The notes: generated by a model from the letters alone, not told the origin. Counted from the stretch's first letter, positions 1-7,448 are shown. The stretch: DNA of 8,301 bases from Gemmatimonadales bacterium (GCA_013812695.1 JACCSZ010000081.1:1-8301); one strand, 5' to 3'. Numbers and translations: made by a program.

Positions 1-2846
1 AGGCGCTGCCCCGGCTCCCGGAGGAAGTCCGCACCCTCGGCGTCACCACCGTCAAGAGCTCGCCCGACCTGACGATGGTGGTGCATCTCGTGTCGCCCGA
101 CGATCGCTACGACATGGTGTACCTCCGGAACTACGCGGTGCTGCAGGTCAAGGACGTGCTGGCGCGCCTGCCGGGCGTGGGCCAGGTGCGGATCTTCGGC
201 GCCGGCGACTACGCGATGCGCATCTGGCTCGATCCGCAGAAGGTGGCGGCCCGCGGCCTGTCGGCCGGTGACGTCCTCCGAGCCATTCGCGAGCAGAATG
301 TGCAGGTGGCCGCCGGCGTGATCGGCGCGCCGCCGATGCCCGAGAAGGTGGACTATCAGCTGACCGTGAGCGCGCATGGCCGGTTGCTCGACGAGGCCGA
401 GTTCGGCGCCATCATCATCAAGGCGGGCGAGAGCGGCGAGCTGACCCGGCTCCGGGACGTGGCCCGGATCGAGATGGCCGCGGGCGACTACGCGCTCCGC
501 TCGATGCTCAACAACCAGGACGCCGTCGCCATTCCGATCTTTCAGGCGCCGGGGTCGAACGCCCTCAACCTCTCGACCTCAGTCCGCGCCACGATGGCGG
601 AGCTCAAGAAGACCTTTCCCGAGGGTGTGGACTACCGCGTCGTCTACGACCCGACGATCAACGTGCGGGACGGCATCCGCGAGGTGGTGATCACGCTGTT
701 CGAGGCCATCCTGCTGGTCGTGCTCGTCGTGGTGTTGTTCCTCCAGACGTGGCGGGCGTCGGTCATTCCGCTGGTGGCGGTGCCGGTGTCGATCGTGGGA
801 ACGTTCGCGATCATGCTGGCCTTCGGCTTCTCGATCAACACGCTCTCCCTGTTCGGACTGGTGCTCGCCATCGGGATCGTGGTCGACGACGCGATCGTGG
901 TGGTGGAGAACGTCGAGCGCAACATCGAGGCTGGGCTCTCCCCGCGGGACGCATCCTACAAGGCCATGGAAGAGGTGAGCGGGCCGATCATCGCCATCGC
1001 GCTCGTGCTCTGCGCCGTGTTCGTGCCGGTGGCGTTCGTGAGCGGCCTGACCGGGCAGTTCTACCGGCAGTTCGCGCTCACCATCGCCATTTCGACGGTC
1101 ATCTCCGCATTCAACTCGTTGACCCTCTCGCCCGCGCTGAGCGCGATCCTGCTCCGGCCGCACGGGGCGCCGCCCGATCGGCTGACCCGAGTGCTCGACC
1201 GCGGGCTCGGTTGGATCTTCCGGCCGTTCAACCGTGGGTTCGCCCGCGCCTCGGCGTGGTATGGCGACACGGTGGCCCGCATGCTCCGTCGGAGCGCCAT
1301 CGCGCTGGTGGTCTACGCCGGCCTGGTGGGGCTCACCGTGTTCGGCTTCACCCAGGTGCCGGGCGGCTTCGTCCCCACCCAGGACAAGCAGTACCTGGTC
1401 GCCTTCGCGCAGCTGCCCGATGCGGCGACGCTCGACCGGACCGAAAGCGTCATGCGCGAGATGGCCGAGATCGGGCTCAAGCACCCGGGCGTCAGTAACG
1501 CGGTGCAGTTTCCCGGGCTCTCGATCAACGGCTTCGTCAACTCGCCCAACGCCGGCATCATCTTCTTCACCCTGGCGCCGTTCGAGGAGCGCAAGGGAAA
1601 GGAGGAGTACGGGCTCACCATCGCCGGCGCGCTCAACGGCAAGTTCTCGTCGATCCAGGACGCGTTCGTGGCGGTGTTCCCGCCCCCACCCGTGCAGGGC
1701 CTCGGCACCGTCGGGGGGTTCAAGCTGGAGCTCGAAGACCGCGCCGGACTGGGCGAGGGCGAGTTGTACCAGGCGACCCAGGCACTGCTCGGGAAAGCGT
1801 ATCAGACGCCGGAGCTCGCCGGCCTGTTCTCCGGCTACCAGATCAACGTGCCGCAACTGTACGTCGACGTGGATCGCGAAAAGGTCAAGCAGGAAGGGAT
1901 TTCGCTCACCGACCTGTTCCAGACGATGCAGATCTATCTGGGCTCGGTCTACGCCAACGACTTCAACAAGTTCGGCCGGACCTACCAGGTGATCGTCCAG
2001 GCCGACGCGCCGTTCCGCGCCACCGCGGAGAACATCAGTCAGCTCAAGGTTCCGAACGATAGCGGTGAGATGGTGCCGCTCGGCTCGGTCATCCAGGTGA
2101 AGCCGTCCTACGGCCCCGACCGCGGGCTCCGGTACAACGCCTACCCCGCGGCCGACATCAACGGCGGTCCGGCCCCGGGCGTGAGCTCCGGGCAGGCGGT
2201 CGCGACCATGGAGCGGTTGGCGGCGGAGACGCTGCCCAATGGGATCGGGTTCGAGTGGACCGAGCTGACCTATCAGCAGATCCTGGCGGGCAACACGGCG
2301 CTGTTCGTCTTTCCGCTCTGCGTGTTCCTGGCGTTCCTGGTGCTCGCCGCGCAGTACGAGAGCTGGTCGCTGCCGCTGGCGGTGATTCTCATCGTGCCGA
2401 TGTGCCTGCTCTCGGCCATCGCCGGCGTGTGGCTCACCCGGGGCGACAACAACATCTTCACCCAGATCGGCTTCCTCGTGCTGGTGGCGCTCGCGTGCAA
2501 GAACGCCATCCTGATCGTCGAGTTCGCGCGCGAGCTGCAGCTCCGTGGGGTCCCGGTGGTCGAGGCGGCGCTGGAGGCATGCCGGATCCGGCTCCGGCCG
2601 ATTCTGATGACGTCCTTCGCATTCATCATGGGCGTACTGCCGCTGGTCTTCTCGAGCGGCGCCGGCGCCGAGATGCGCCACGCGATGGGCGTGGCGGTGT
2701 TCTCCGGCATGCTGGGCGTCACCTTCTTCGGGCTGGTACTGACGCCCGTGTTCTACGTGGTCATCCAGAAACTGGTCGAGCGCCGCCGGCGCCCGGCGCC
2801 CGCGGTGCTGGCCGACCGCACAGCTACAGAGGCGATCCATGCATAA
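1..2846 (+). CDS. RND multidrug efflux pump inner-membrane subunit, HAE1 family, MexF/OqxB-like (5' partial)
   Basis: Proton-driven transporter of a tripartite efflux complex; takes small hydrophobic compounds from periplasm or inner membrane and passes them to the outer-membrane channel. The reading frame is open from base 3, where ALPRLPEEV aligns with the AcrB porter domain, so the ATG at 75 is internal. About 112 N-terminal residues (TM1 and the start of the porter domain) lie outside the window; 947 residues are visible. Proton-relay residues are present: the Asp pair in GIVVDDAIVVVENVER (nt 885-890) and the Lys in CKNAILIVEF (nt 2499-2501), followed by RLRPILMTS. Hydrophobic clusters near nt 690-1160 and 2290-2770 fit the two membrane bundles. 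FPPPPVQGLGTVGGF (from nt 1677) and YPAADINGGPAPG (from nt 2142) resemble MexF/OqxB rather than AcrB, which suggests phenicol- or quinolone-type substrates (inference). No frame break or missing key residue was seen. It overlaps the next gene by 8 bases. Confidence 0.96.
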   Translation, partial: ALPRLPEEVRTLGVTTVKSSPDLTMVVHLVSPDDRYDMVYLRNYAVLQVKDVLARLPGVGQVRIFGAGDYAMRIWLDPQKVAARGLSAGDVLRAIREQNVQVAAGVIGAPPMPEKVDYQLTVSAHGRLLDEAEFGAIIIKAGESGELTRLRDVARIEMAAGDYALRSMLNNQDAVAIPIFQAPGSNALNLSTSVRATMAELKKTFPEGVDYRVVYDPTINVRDGIREVVITLFEAILLVVLVVVLFLQTWRASVIPLVAVPVSIVGTFAIMLAFGFSINTLSLFGLVLAIGIVVDDAIVVVENVERNIEAGLSPRDASYKAMEEVSGPIIAIALVLCAVFVPVAFVSGLTGQFYRQFALTIAISTVISAFNSLTLSPALSAILLRPHGAPPDRLTRVLDRGLGWIFRPFNRGFARASAWYGDTVARMLRRSAIALVVYAGLVGLTVFGFTQVPGGFVPTQDKQYLVAFAQLPDAATLDRTESVMREMAEIGLKHPGVSNAVQFPGLSINGFVNSPNAGIIFFTLAPFEERKGKEEYGLTIAGALNGKFSSIQDAFVAVFPPPPVQGLGTVGGFKLELEDRAGLGEGELYQATQALLGKAYQTPELAGLFSGYQINVPQLYVDVDREKVKQEGISLTDLFQTMQIYLGSVYANDFNKFGRTYQVIVQADAPFRATAENISQLKVPNDSGEMVPLGSVIQVKPSYGPDRGLRYNAYPAADINGGPAPGVSSGQAVATMERLAAETLPNGIGFEWTELTYQQILAGNTALFVFPLCVFLAFLVLAAQYESWSLPLAVILIVPMCLLSAIAGVWLTRGDNNIFTQIGFLVLVALACKNAILIVEFARELQLRGVPVVEAALEACRIRLRPILMTSFAFIMGVLPLVFSSGAGAEMRHAMGVAVFSGMLGVTFFGLVLTPVFYVVIQKLVERRRRPAPAVLADRTATEAIHA
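2828..2832 (+). promoter_or_regulatory. Shine-Dalgarno for the outer-membrane channel gene
   Basis: AGAGG lies six bases before the ATG at 2839, inside the last codons of the RND gene. It fixes the start of the channel gene and implies translation coupled to the pump gene. Confidence 0.6.
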
Positions 2847-4347
2847 GCGGCACCTGTCGGCGATCCTGCCCGTCCTTCTGCTGGTCGCGTGCACCGGCGC
2901 GCCCGGGTACCGGGAATCGGGCGTCGAGGTCCCGCCGGCCTTCCGGGAAACCGGACCCGACACGATCTCGCGGCCGGCCGTCGTCGGTCCCGGTACTCCT
3001 TCCCTGACGGACTCGGCGGCGGATTCGACCGTACCGGCTGCGGCCGCGCCGGCCCCGGCCGCCCGAGCCCCCGTTGACCAGACGGCGTTCTGGCGCGCGC
3101 TCGGCGACACCACACTCGACCGGCTCATGGGCGAAGTGCTCCGGGCCAATCTCGACGTCCGGTCGGCCGTCGCGCGCATCCGCGGCGCCCGCGCGGCCCG
3201 CACCGAGGCCGCGCTCGACCTGGTGCCGACGGTCACGGTGGCCGGCGGTTACACCCGCCAGCGGATCTCGAGCGCCGCGTTCCCCGTCGGCGGCGGCGGG
3301 AGCTTCCCGGATCAGGATATCTGGGACGGCGGGTTCGACGCGTCCTGGGAATTGGATCTCTTCGGACGGGTCCGGCGCGGCGTGCAGGCGCAGGGCGCGC
3401 TGGTCGGTGCGGCCGGCGAAGATCTGCGGGACGTCCAGGTGGCCCTCAGGGCGGAGCTGGCGCGGATCTATTTCGAGCTCCGCGGCGCCCAGGAGCGGCT
3501 CGCGGTGGCGCGGCGGAACGCGGACAATCAGCGCCGAACCCTCCAAGTGACCCAGCAGCGGCTCGATGCCGGCAGGGGCACCGCGTTCGACACCGAACGG
3601 GCCCGCACCCAGCTCGGATTCACGCTCGCCTCGATTCCCGATCTCGAATCGGAGGTCGGGTCGGCCCAGTACCAGGTCGGCGTGCTGGTCGGACGGCCGC
3701 CGGCGCGGCTGGCTGACGAGCTCGTGGACTACGCCGCGATCCCCTCCCTGCCGGCGAGCGTGGTCGTGGCCAACCCCGACTCGTTGGTCCGCCGGAGGCC
3801 GGATGTCGCGGCGGCGGAGCGGCTGGTCGCGGCCGAGCGCGCGTTCGTGGGGTCGGTGAAGGCGGAGTATCTCCCCCGGATCCTGGTTGGCGGGAGCGCC
3901 GGCTACTCAGCGGCCGACCTCGACGGCCTGGGCGATGCGGGAACGTTCCGGTACGCCGTCGGTCCGGTTATATCCTGGCCCGCGCTCAACCTCGGTCGCG
4001 TGAAGGCGCGGGTGGACCAGAGCCGCGCCCGCGCTCTGGAGGCCGAGGCGCAGTACTCCCAGACGGTCCTCCGGGCGCTGCAGGAAGTGGAAACGGGGCT
4101 GATCCGGTATCGGACCTCGAGGGTGCGGGTCGAGCGGATCGGCGACGCCGCGGCGGCGAGCGCCCGTGCGGCGGAGCTCGCCCGACTCCGTTTCGAGGGG
4201 GGCGTGGCGGACTTCCTCGAGGTGCTGGATGCCGAGCGCACGCAGCTCGATGCGGAGGACCAGCTCGCGCAGGCGCGGACGGATGCGGCGACGGCCTACG
4301 CGGCGTTGTACGAGGCGCTCGGCGGGGAGCGGCCGGACAGGGAGTAA
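2839..4347 (+). CDS. NodT/OprM-family outer-membrane efflux lipoprotein
   Basis: Outer-membrane channel of the tripartite RND system; the trimer forms a beta-barrel with a long periplasmic helical tunnel. The N-terminus MHKRHLSAILPVLLLVAC is a lipoprotein signal with lipobox LVAC and Cys18 as the lipidated residue. Residues 60-78 are an Ala/Pro-rich linker. Two outer-membrane efflux repeats follow (about 83-290 and 300-495). The first opens with FWRALGDTTLDRLMGEVLRA. The second includes DSLVRRRPDVAAAERLVAAE, the usual RRPD motif of this family, and ends with FEGGVADFLEVLDAERTQL, also typical. At 502 residues the length is normal (OprM is near 480). It starts inside the end of the RND gene. 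The adaptor-pump-channel order inferred here matches MexEF-OprN-type operons. It is the last gene of the operon; a hairpin follows about 30 bases after the stop. Confidence 0.95.
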   Translation: MHKRHLSAILPVLLLVACTGAPGYRESGVEVPPAFRETGPDTISRPAVVGPGTPSLTDSAADSTVPAAAAPAPAARAPVDQTAFWRALGDTTLDRLMGEVLRANLDVRSAVARIRGARAARTEAALDLVPTVTVAGGYTRQRISSAAFPVGGGGSFPDQDIWDGGFDASWELDLFGRVRRGVQAQGALVGAAGEDLRDVQVALRAELARIYFELRGAQERLAVARRNADNQRRTLQVTQQRLDAGRGTAFDTERARTQLGFTLASIPDLESEVGSAQYQVGVLVGRPPARLADELVDYAAIPSLPASVVVANPDSLVRRRPDVAAAERLVAAERAFVGSVKAEYLPRILVGGSAGYSAADLDGLGDAGTFRYAVGPVISWPALNLGRVKARVDQSRARALEAEAQYSQTVLRALQEVETGLIRYRTSRVRVERIGDAAAASARAAELARLRFEGGVADFLEVLDAERTQLDAEDQLAQARTDAATAYAALYEALGGERPDRE

Positions 4348-4377
4348 GTCGATGAGGTAGTGCTCAGCGGCTACACT

Positions 4378-4409
4378 GCGGGGAACATGATTCGGGTCAT
4401 GTTCCCCGC
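4378..4409. terminator. Perfect 13-bp inverted repeat between convergent genes, likely bidirectional terminator
   Basis: GCGGGGAACATGA (4378-4390) and its exact reverse complement TCATGTTCCCCGC (4397-4409) flank a six-base loop, TTCGGG. It sits between the efflux operon stop at 4347 and the stop of the convergent methyltransferase-like gene at 4473, the right place for a shared terminator. There is no T-run on either side, so a classic Rho-independent mechanism is not shown. It could instead be a stem limiting 3' exonuclease decay, or part of a dispersed palindromic repeat. The following bases, CGCTCCGCTCAGGGTGACG, look like the edge of such a repeat. Confidence 0.6.
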
Positions 4410-4472
4410 GCTCCGCTCAGGGTGACGACGACGGCGGCCCGCCGGCCGAAGTATCACGCCGCGCTCAGGCGC

Positions 4473-5618
4473 TCACATGACGCCGAGCCGCTCGGAGGCC
4501 ATCGCCGTTCCCTGGACCCTGGACGTGATCTTCTGAAAGGCGATGTCGCGCGCCAGGTCCGGCGAGCCATGCTTGGGCTTCACATCGATGCTGAACGGGG
4601 AGAACCCGCAATCGTCGGTGGATCCCAGCCGCTCCTTGGGTATGTGCTTGGCCGCGAGCAGGAGGTCGTCCCGAACCTGTTCGGCCGTCTCGACCTCGGG
4701 ATCCAGCGGGTTGATCACGCCGATGAAGCAGACCTGCGCCACACCGTTCGCGTCCGTGCGGCTGTGCTTGCCGCACAACTGGTACACCCGCTCCTTGTCC
4801 CGCTCGCTCGCGAGCTGGATCAGGAAGTATCCGGCGTTCATGCGGAACATGCTGGGGAGAAGATTGGCATAGTCCACGTCCGCGCTGTGCGTGGAGTCGC
4901 AGTCGCCGCCGGGGCAAGTGTGGATGCCGATATTCACGCGCTCGGCGGCGGTGAAGCGGTCGAGCACCCGGTTGTTGAGCTCGATGAACTGCTCCAGCAT
5001 GCCGCGGCCCGTCCAGGGATTCCGGGGATCGTTGCGGCAGGCCAGCCGCCCCTCGGTGAAGTCCACCGACACGCGTTTGGCGCCGGCCTGGAACGCCTTC
5101 CGGATGTCCTGCTCGCACTCGTTGCAGAGGTCTTCCAGGAACTGCGCGCGGGTGTAGCCGGGCAGCTCGGCGTCGAGCGGATACAGCAGCGAGAGCATCG
5201 ACGGGGCGATGACGGCCTGCTTCATCGGTTTCTTGGCCATCGGCATCGACTTCTTGAGGTAGTCGGCCGCGAAGGTCTTGTAGCGGAATGGGCCGCCGGT
5301 GAGCCGCGGCAGTTGCCGGTGGTGGCCGTCGGTGAAGATCGCGAAGTACTGGCCGTCGCCCGCCAGGTTGGGGGCGAGCCCGGTTCCCGCGAGGGTATCG
5401 GCAACCGGATACGTGGCGAAGCTCGAGGCCCGCTGTTCCCCGTCGGACACGATGGGCGAGCCGGTGGCCTCCATGCGTTCGATCGAGTCGCGACACGCGG
5501 CGTCTTGCTCGCGCTCCAGCGCGCTGCGAGTGATCGTGCCGGCATCGTACGCGGCGATGGCGGCCTGCAATGTGGCCGGGCGCGGCAGCGAGCCGACGGG
5601 TTCGGTGGGAAGCGGCAT
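4473..5618 (-). CDS. Stand-alone MetE C-terminal-like (cobalamin-independent methionine synthase family) methyltransferase
   Basis: A 381-residue, single-barrel protein of the MetE C-terminal/UROD-like superfamily, whose zinc enzymes move a methyl group to a thiol such as homocysteine. It opens with VGSLPRPATLQ and has SDGEQR at 58-63, both usual for the family. Candidate zinc ligands are H233 and C235 (in IHTCPGGDC), E272 (in LASERD) and C337 (in TDDCGF), matching the His-x-Cys...Glu...Cys set of MetE. NPLDPEVETAEQV (about 303-315) is a conserved C-terminal stretch. The N-terminal half of full MetE (over 750 residues) is absent, so the methyl donor and acceptor cannot be named. The ATG at 5618 is preferred because AAAGGGA lies seven bases upstream and the family similarity begins at once. 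A longer reading from a TTG at 5756 adds 46 residues of non-family sequence. It is convergent with the efflux operon, with no operon partner. Confidence 0.88.
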   Translation of the reverse strand: MPLPTEPVGSLPRPATLQAAIAAYDAGTITRSALEREQDAACRDSIERMEATGSPIVSDGEQRASSFATYPVADTLAGTGLAPNLAGDGQYFAIFTDGHHRQLPRLTGGPFRYKTFAADYLKKSMPMAKKPMKQAVIAPSMLSLLYPLDAELPGYTRAQFLEDLCNECEQDIRKAFQAGAKRVSVDFTEGRLACRNDPRNPWTGRGMLEQFIELNNRVLDRFTAAERVNIGIHTCPGGDCDSTHSADVDYANLLPSMFRMNAGYFLIQLASERDKERVYQLCGKHSRTDANGVAQVCFIGVINPLDPEVETAEQVRDDLLLAAKHIPKERLGSTDDCGFSPFSIDVKPKHGSPDLARDIAFQKITSRVQGTAMASERLGVM

Positions 5619-5866
5619 CGGTCCATCCCTTTCAGAGATCGTTTCGCGGCGGGTCCGTGACGGCCGCGGCCCCTGTCGATATCCCGATTCGTTTGATCGC
5701 GCGCTGGGGGCCCATAGACCGGGTTCGTGGCAACGATGGGTTGATGATAGTGTCAAGAGCGCTCAGTCGCGAGGCGGTGACGGCGCTTTCGATCGGTTGC
5801 AGGCCACCGGAGAAATCTCGCTTCCCGGCTGCAGCGGACAGCCTGCTTGCGACATTCACTGCCGAC
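5619..5866. other. Intergenic stretch between divergent MetE-like gene and DUF2264 remnant
   Basis: About 250 bases with no supported complete gene. It should hold the promoter of the minus-strand MetE-like gene. A minus-strand TTGACA at 5756-5751 is the only good -35-like hexamer, but no acceptable -10 follows at 16-18 bases. The plus-strand frame of the DUF2264 remnant is open back to an ATG at 5744, so part of this stretch may once have been coding. That extension has neither a Shine-Dalgarno nor recognisable family similarity. No riboswitch motif was recognised. Confidence 0.5.
5626..5632 (-). promoter_or_regulatory. Shine-Dalgarno that decides the start of the MetE-like gene
   Basis: On the minus strand AAAGGGA lies seven bases before the ATG at 5618. 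No comparable site precedes the upstream in-frame TTG at 5756, so the shorter protein is favoured. Confidence 0.6.
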
Positions 5867-6299
5867 ATGCCAGCGACAAAGGACTACGAAGGTCTCTTCC
5901 GGTATTTCCTCATCGGGTTCCTTGCCTACCGTGACCAGTCGGGCGCGTCCGCCACCTACCCCGGACTTCCAAGCACTCATGGCCAGCGGATCGACGCCAT
6001 GGAAGGGTTCACACGGTTCGCGCCGTTGGCCGCAGCGTGGCTGCATTCGGGACGCCCCCCAAAGGATCGAGCTCACCGGCGGTCGGTCGGTGAATCTTAT
6101 CGACCTCATCCGGAAGGGCCTGCTCAGCGGGACGGACCCGGCATCGCCTGCGTATTGGGGTCCGATAACGGATTACGATCAGCGCATGGTCGAGGCTGCC
6201 GACGTGGCGCTGGTATTGTGGCTGACCCGTGACGTCATCTGGGGTCGCTTGACTGACCCGGCCAAGGAGAACATCCAGCGCTGGCTCTCTACGGGCCAT
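5867..6299 (+). pseudogene. DUF2264-family protein, frameshifted and 3'-truncated remnant
   Basis: Two consecutive frames each carry part of one DUF2264-like domain. The first, from ATG 5867, reads KDYEGLFRYFLIGFLAYRD, then YPGLPSTHGQRIDAMEGFTR and PLAAAWLHSGRP, up to the C-run 6055-6060. The second frame then continues with LTGGRSVNLIDLIRKGLL, SGTDPASPAYWGPITDYDQR and MVEAADVALVLWLTRDVIW. Removing one C from the six-C run joins them as HSGRPQRIELTGG, so the break is one extra base. After about 6290 the frame stays open but loses family character (STGHGAAGTRIG and onward), where family members continue for well over 200 residues. The frame then overlaps the 3' end of a convergent gene. The family is uncharacterised; I recognise it by memory of its EGF.R, AGTDP.SP and VEAA.IAL patterns. 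The start is uncertain: no Shine-Dalgarno, and ATG 5744 is an alternative. It is probably a dead gene, though a sequencing error in the C-run cannot be excluded. Confidence 0.65.
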
Positions 6300-6326
6300 G
6301 GAGCTGCTGGAACACGGATTGGGGCG

Positions 6327-6875
6327 TCAGATCCGTTCGGTGGCGAGAAGGAGCGCCGAAAGCAACGGGCCGTGAACCAGCAACGCGGCGGGCACCAGCG
6401 CCCAGAGGGCCCGAGCGCTGACCCACCGCTCTGCACGGGCGCGGTGGAGCAGGTAAATCGAGAATGGCAGGTTGAGGAGCAGCGCCGTCGCCAGCCCCGG
6501 AGCGTAGCCGCCGAACAGGACTACGGCGGCCGCGACGTGCCAGAGCGCGTTGATCAGCAGCGTGGCCTGGAACAAGAGAAGAATCCATCGCCCGAGCGCA
6601 CTTGCGGGATGCCGCTCCACCCACACGGCCACGAGGAACGCCGTGGCTGTGACCAGCGCCAGCGCGATCCACACTTGCCCGGAGGTCACCGGACCGGCCA
6701 CCGCCTGCCAGCCCGTCGGGAGGCGCGCCAGCACGAAGGGCAGATACCGCGGAAAGAAGATCGCCTCTTCCGCGTTGTGGAGCGCCAGCAGGATGGGAAC
6801 CAGCCAGAGGAGCCGTGGAGAATTCCGGTGGCCGCCGCCGAACGCGGTGCCGGCATGGGAGCCAGTCGAGCGCAT
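6327..6875 (-). CDS. HXXEE-family small integral membrane protein
   Basis: A 182-residue hydrophobic protein. The hallmark H33-N-A-E36-E37 (in LALHNAEEAIFFPRY) ends the first hydrophobic segment. N109 and H113 (in LINALWHVAAA) and the later GGYAPGLATALLLNLP stretch fit the rest of the HXXEE domain. Likely membrane segments are near residues 22-36, 67-86, 97-120, 126-144 and 156-177. The family has no assigned reaction; conserved His/Glu within the membrane suggest a metal or active site (inference only). The ATG at 6875 is chosen because GAGGG lies five bases upstream, overlapping the stop of the preceding DinB-like gene, with only eight bases between the two genes. An in-frame start at 6965 would overlap that gene by about 80 bases and add a non-family, Arg-rich N-terminus. 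It is the second gene of a likely two-gene operon. Confidence 0.8.
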   Translation of the reverse strand: MRSTGSHAGTAFGGGHRNSPRLLWLVPILLALHNAEEAIFFPRYLPFVLARLPTGWQAVAGPVTSGQVWIALALVTATAFLVAVWVERHPASALGRWILLLFQATLLINALWHVAAAVVLFGGYAPGLATALLLNLPFSIYLLHRARAERWVSARALWALVPAALLVHGPLLSALLLATERI

Positions 6876-6880
6876 CGCCA

Positions 6881-6885
6881 CCCTC
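6881..6885 (-). promoter_or_regulatory. Shine-Dalgarno overlapping the DinB-like stop codon
   Basis: GAGGG on the minus strand, five bases before ATG 6875, begins within the TGA stop of the upstream gene (6886-6884). This arrangement supports termination-reinitiation coupling and fixes the start of the HXXEE gene. Confidence 0.55.
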
Positions 6886-7435
6886 AGGCGCGCGTCGAGC
6901 GCACCGCACCGGCGATGCGCGCCAGCTGCCTCAGGTGAACGAGGTCGTGCCCCGCATACATGCACAGCAGGTGATCGATGCTCTCCTCCCCGCGCTCGGT
7001 GTGCACTCCCACGCGCCGCCGCTCGTCCGGCGTGGCCCGCTCGAGCAGCCGGAGGTTGCCCGCGCGGAGCACGGTGAACTGATCGAGCCCCGCGCCGATG
7101 TCACTGTCGGCATAGCTCAGGCGCTCGGCCCAGCGGTCCTGGTCGTAGCCCGGCAGCCCCGGGCGGTCGTGCGCCAGGATCATGCGGAAGCGGAACGCGC
7201 CCACCAGCTCGGCGTCGGCGAGATGCTGGACCACCTGCCCCATCGACCACTTGCCAGGCGCTTCGGGCACCAGGAGCTGCGCGGGCGGGTGGCTGATGAC
7301 GGCCTCCCTGACCGCGGCGGTGGTGGTGCGCAGCACCTCGAACGGATCGCGGGCGCCGAGGGCACCCAGAATGGCGGCGGTGTACGCGCCGGCGTCCGCG
7401 ACCGCCGTGGCGCCGGGACCGGTGAACTGCGACAT
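6884..7435 (-). CDS. DinB/YfiT-like family protein, putative metal-dependent hydrolase or transferase fold
   Basis: A 183-residue protein of the DinB_2 four-helix-bundle superfamily, which includes nickel- or zinc-binding proteins and thiol S-transferases (bacillithiol or mycothiol dependent in some members). The metal triad of the family is visible: H71 in KWSMGQVVQHLADAE, and H163 and H167 in AGHDLVHLRQLARI. The preceding PEAPGKWS is also typical. Length is normal. The ATG at 7435 is supported by AGAAGGAG five bases upstream, the strongest ribosome site in the window. No signal peptide, so cytoplasmic. It is the first gene of a probable operon with the HXXEE membrane protein. The substrate cannot be told from sequence, and the name DinB does not imply a DNA-damage role. 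Confidence 0.87.
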   Translation of the reverse strand: MSQFTGPGATAVADAGAYTAAILGALGARDPFEVLRTTTAAVREAVISHPPAQLLVPEAPGKWSMGQVVQHLADAELVGAFRFRMILAHDRPGLPGYDQDRWAERLSYADSDIGAGLDQFTVLRAGNLRLLERATPDERRRVGVHTERGEESIDHLLCMYAGHDLVHLRQLARIAGAVRSTRA

Positions 7436-7440
7436 GGAAG

Positions 7441-7448
7441 CTCCTTCT
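7441..7448 (-). promoter_or_regulatory. Strong Shine-Dalgarno of the DinB-like gene
   Basis: AGAAGGAG on the minus strand, five bases from ATG 7435, a near-consensus ribosome-binding site. Confidence 0.7.

Noticed and set aside
2255..3007. Plus-strand frame of 250 residues bridging the pump and channel genes
   Set aside because: Composition is Arg/Gly/Ala-rich and it overlaps two well-supported genes.
579..3236. Very long minus-strand open frame (885 residues) antisense to the RND pump
   Set aside because: Its product is low-complexity, rich in His, Arg, Asp and Glu, the usual mirror image of a GC-rich membrane-protein gene. The plus strand is a textbook RND pump with catalytic residues.
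4422..5660. Plus-strand open frame (412 residues) across the MetE-like gene
   Set aside because: It is antisense to a gene with recognisable family motifs and zinc ligands. No domain or ribosome site was seen.
5619..5756. Longer start (TTG at 5756) for the MetE-like gene
   Set aside because: The 46 extra residues do not resemble the family, while ATG 5618 has a well-placed AAAGGGA and begins directly at the conserved N-terminus.
5751..5756. Minus-strand TTGACA as a -35 box for the MetE-like gene
   Set aside because: The hexamer 17 bases downstream is TTGCCA, and neighbouring spacings give nothing closer to TATAAT, so a promoter cannot be supported.
6289..6909. Overlapping minus-strand frame of 206 residues across the HXXEE gene
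   Set aside because: It is a shadow frame; the HXXEE frame has the family motif, membrane segments and a coupled ribosome site.
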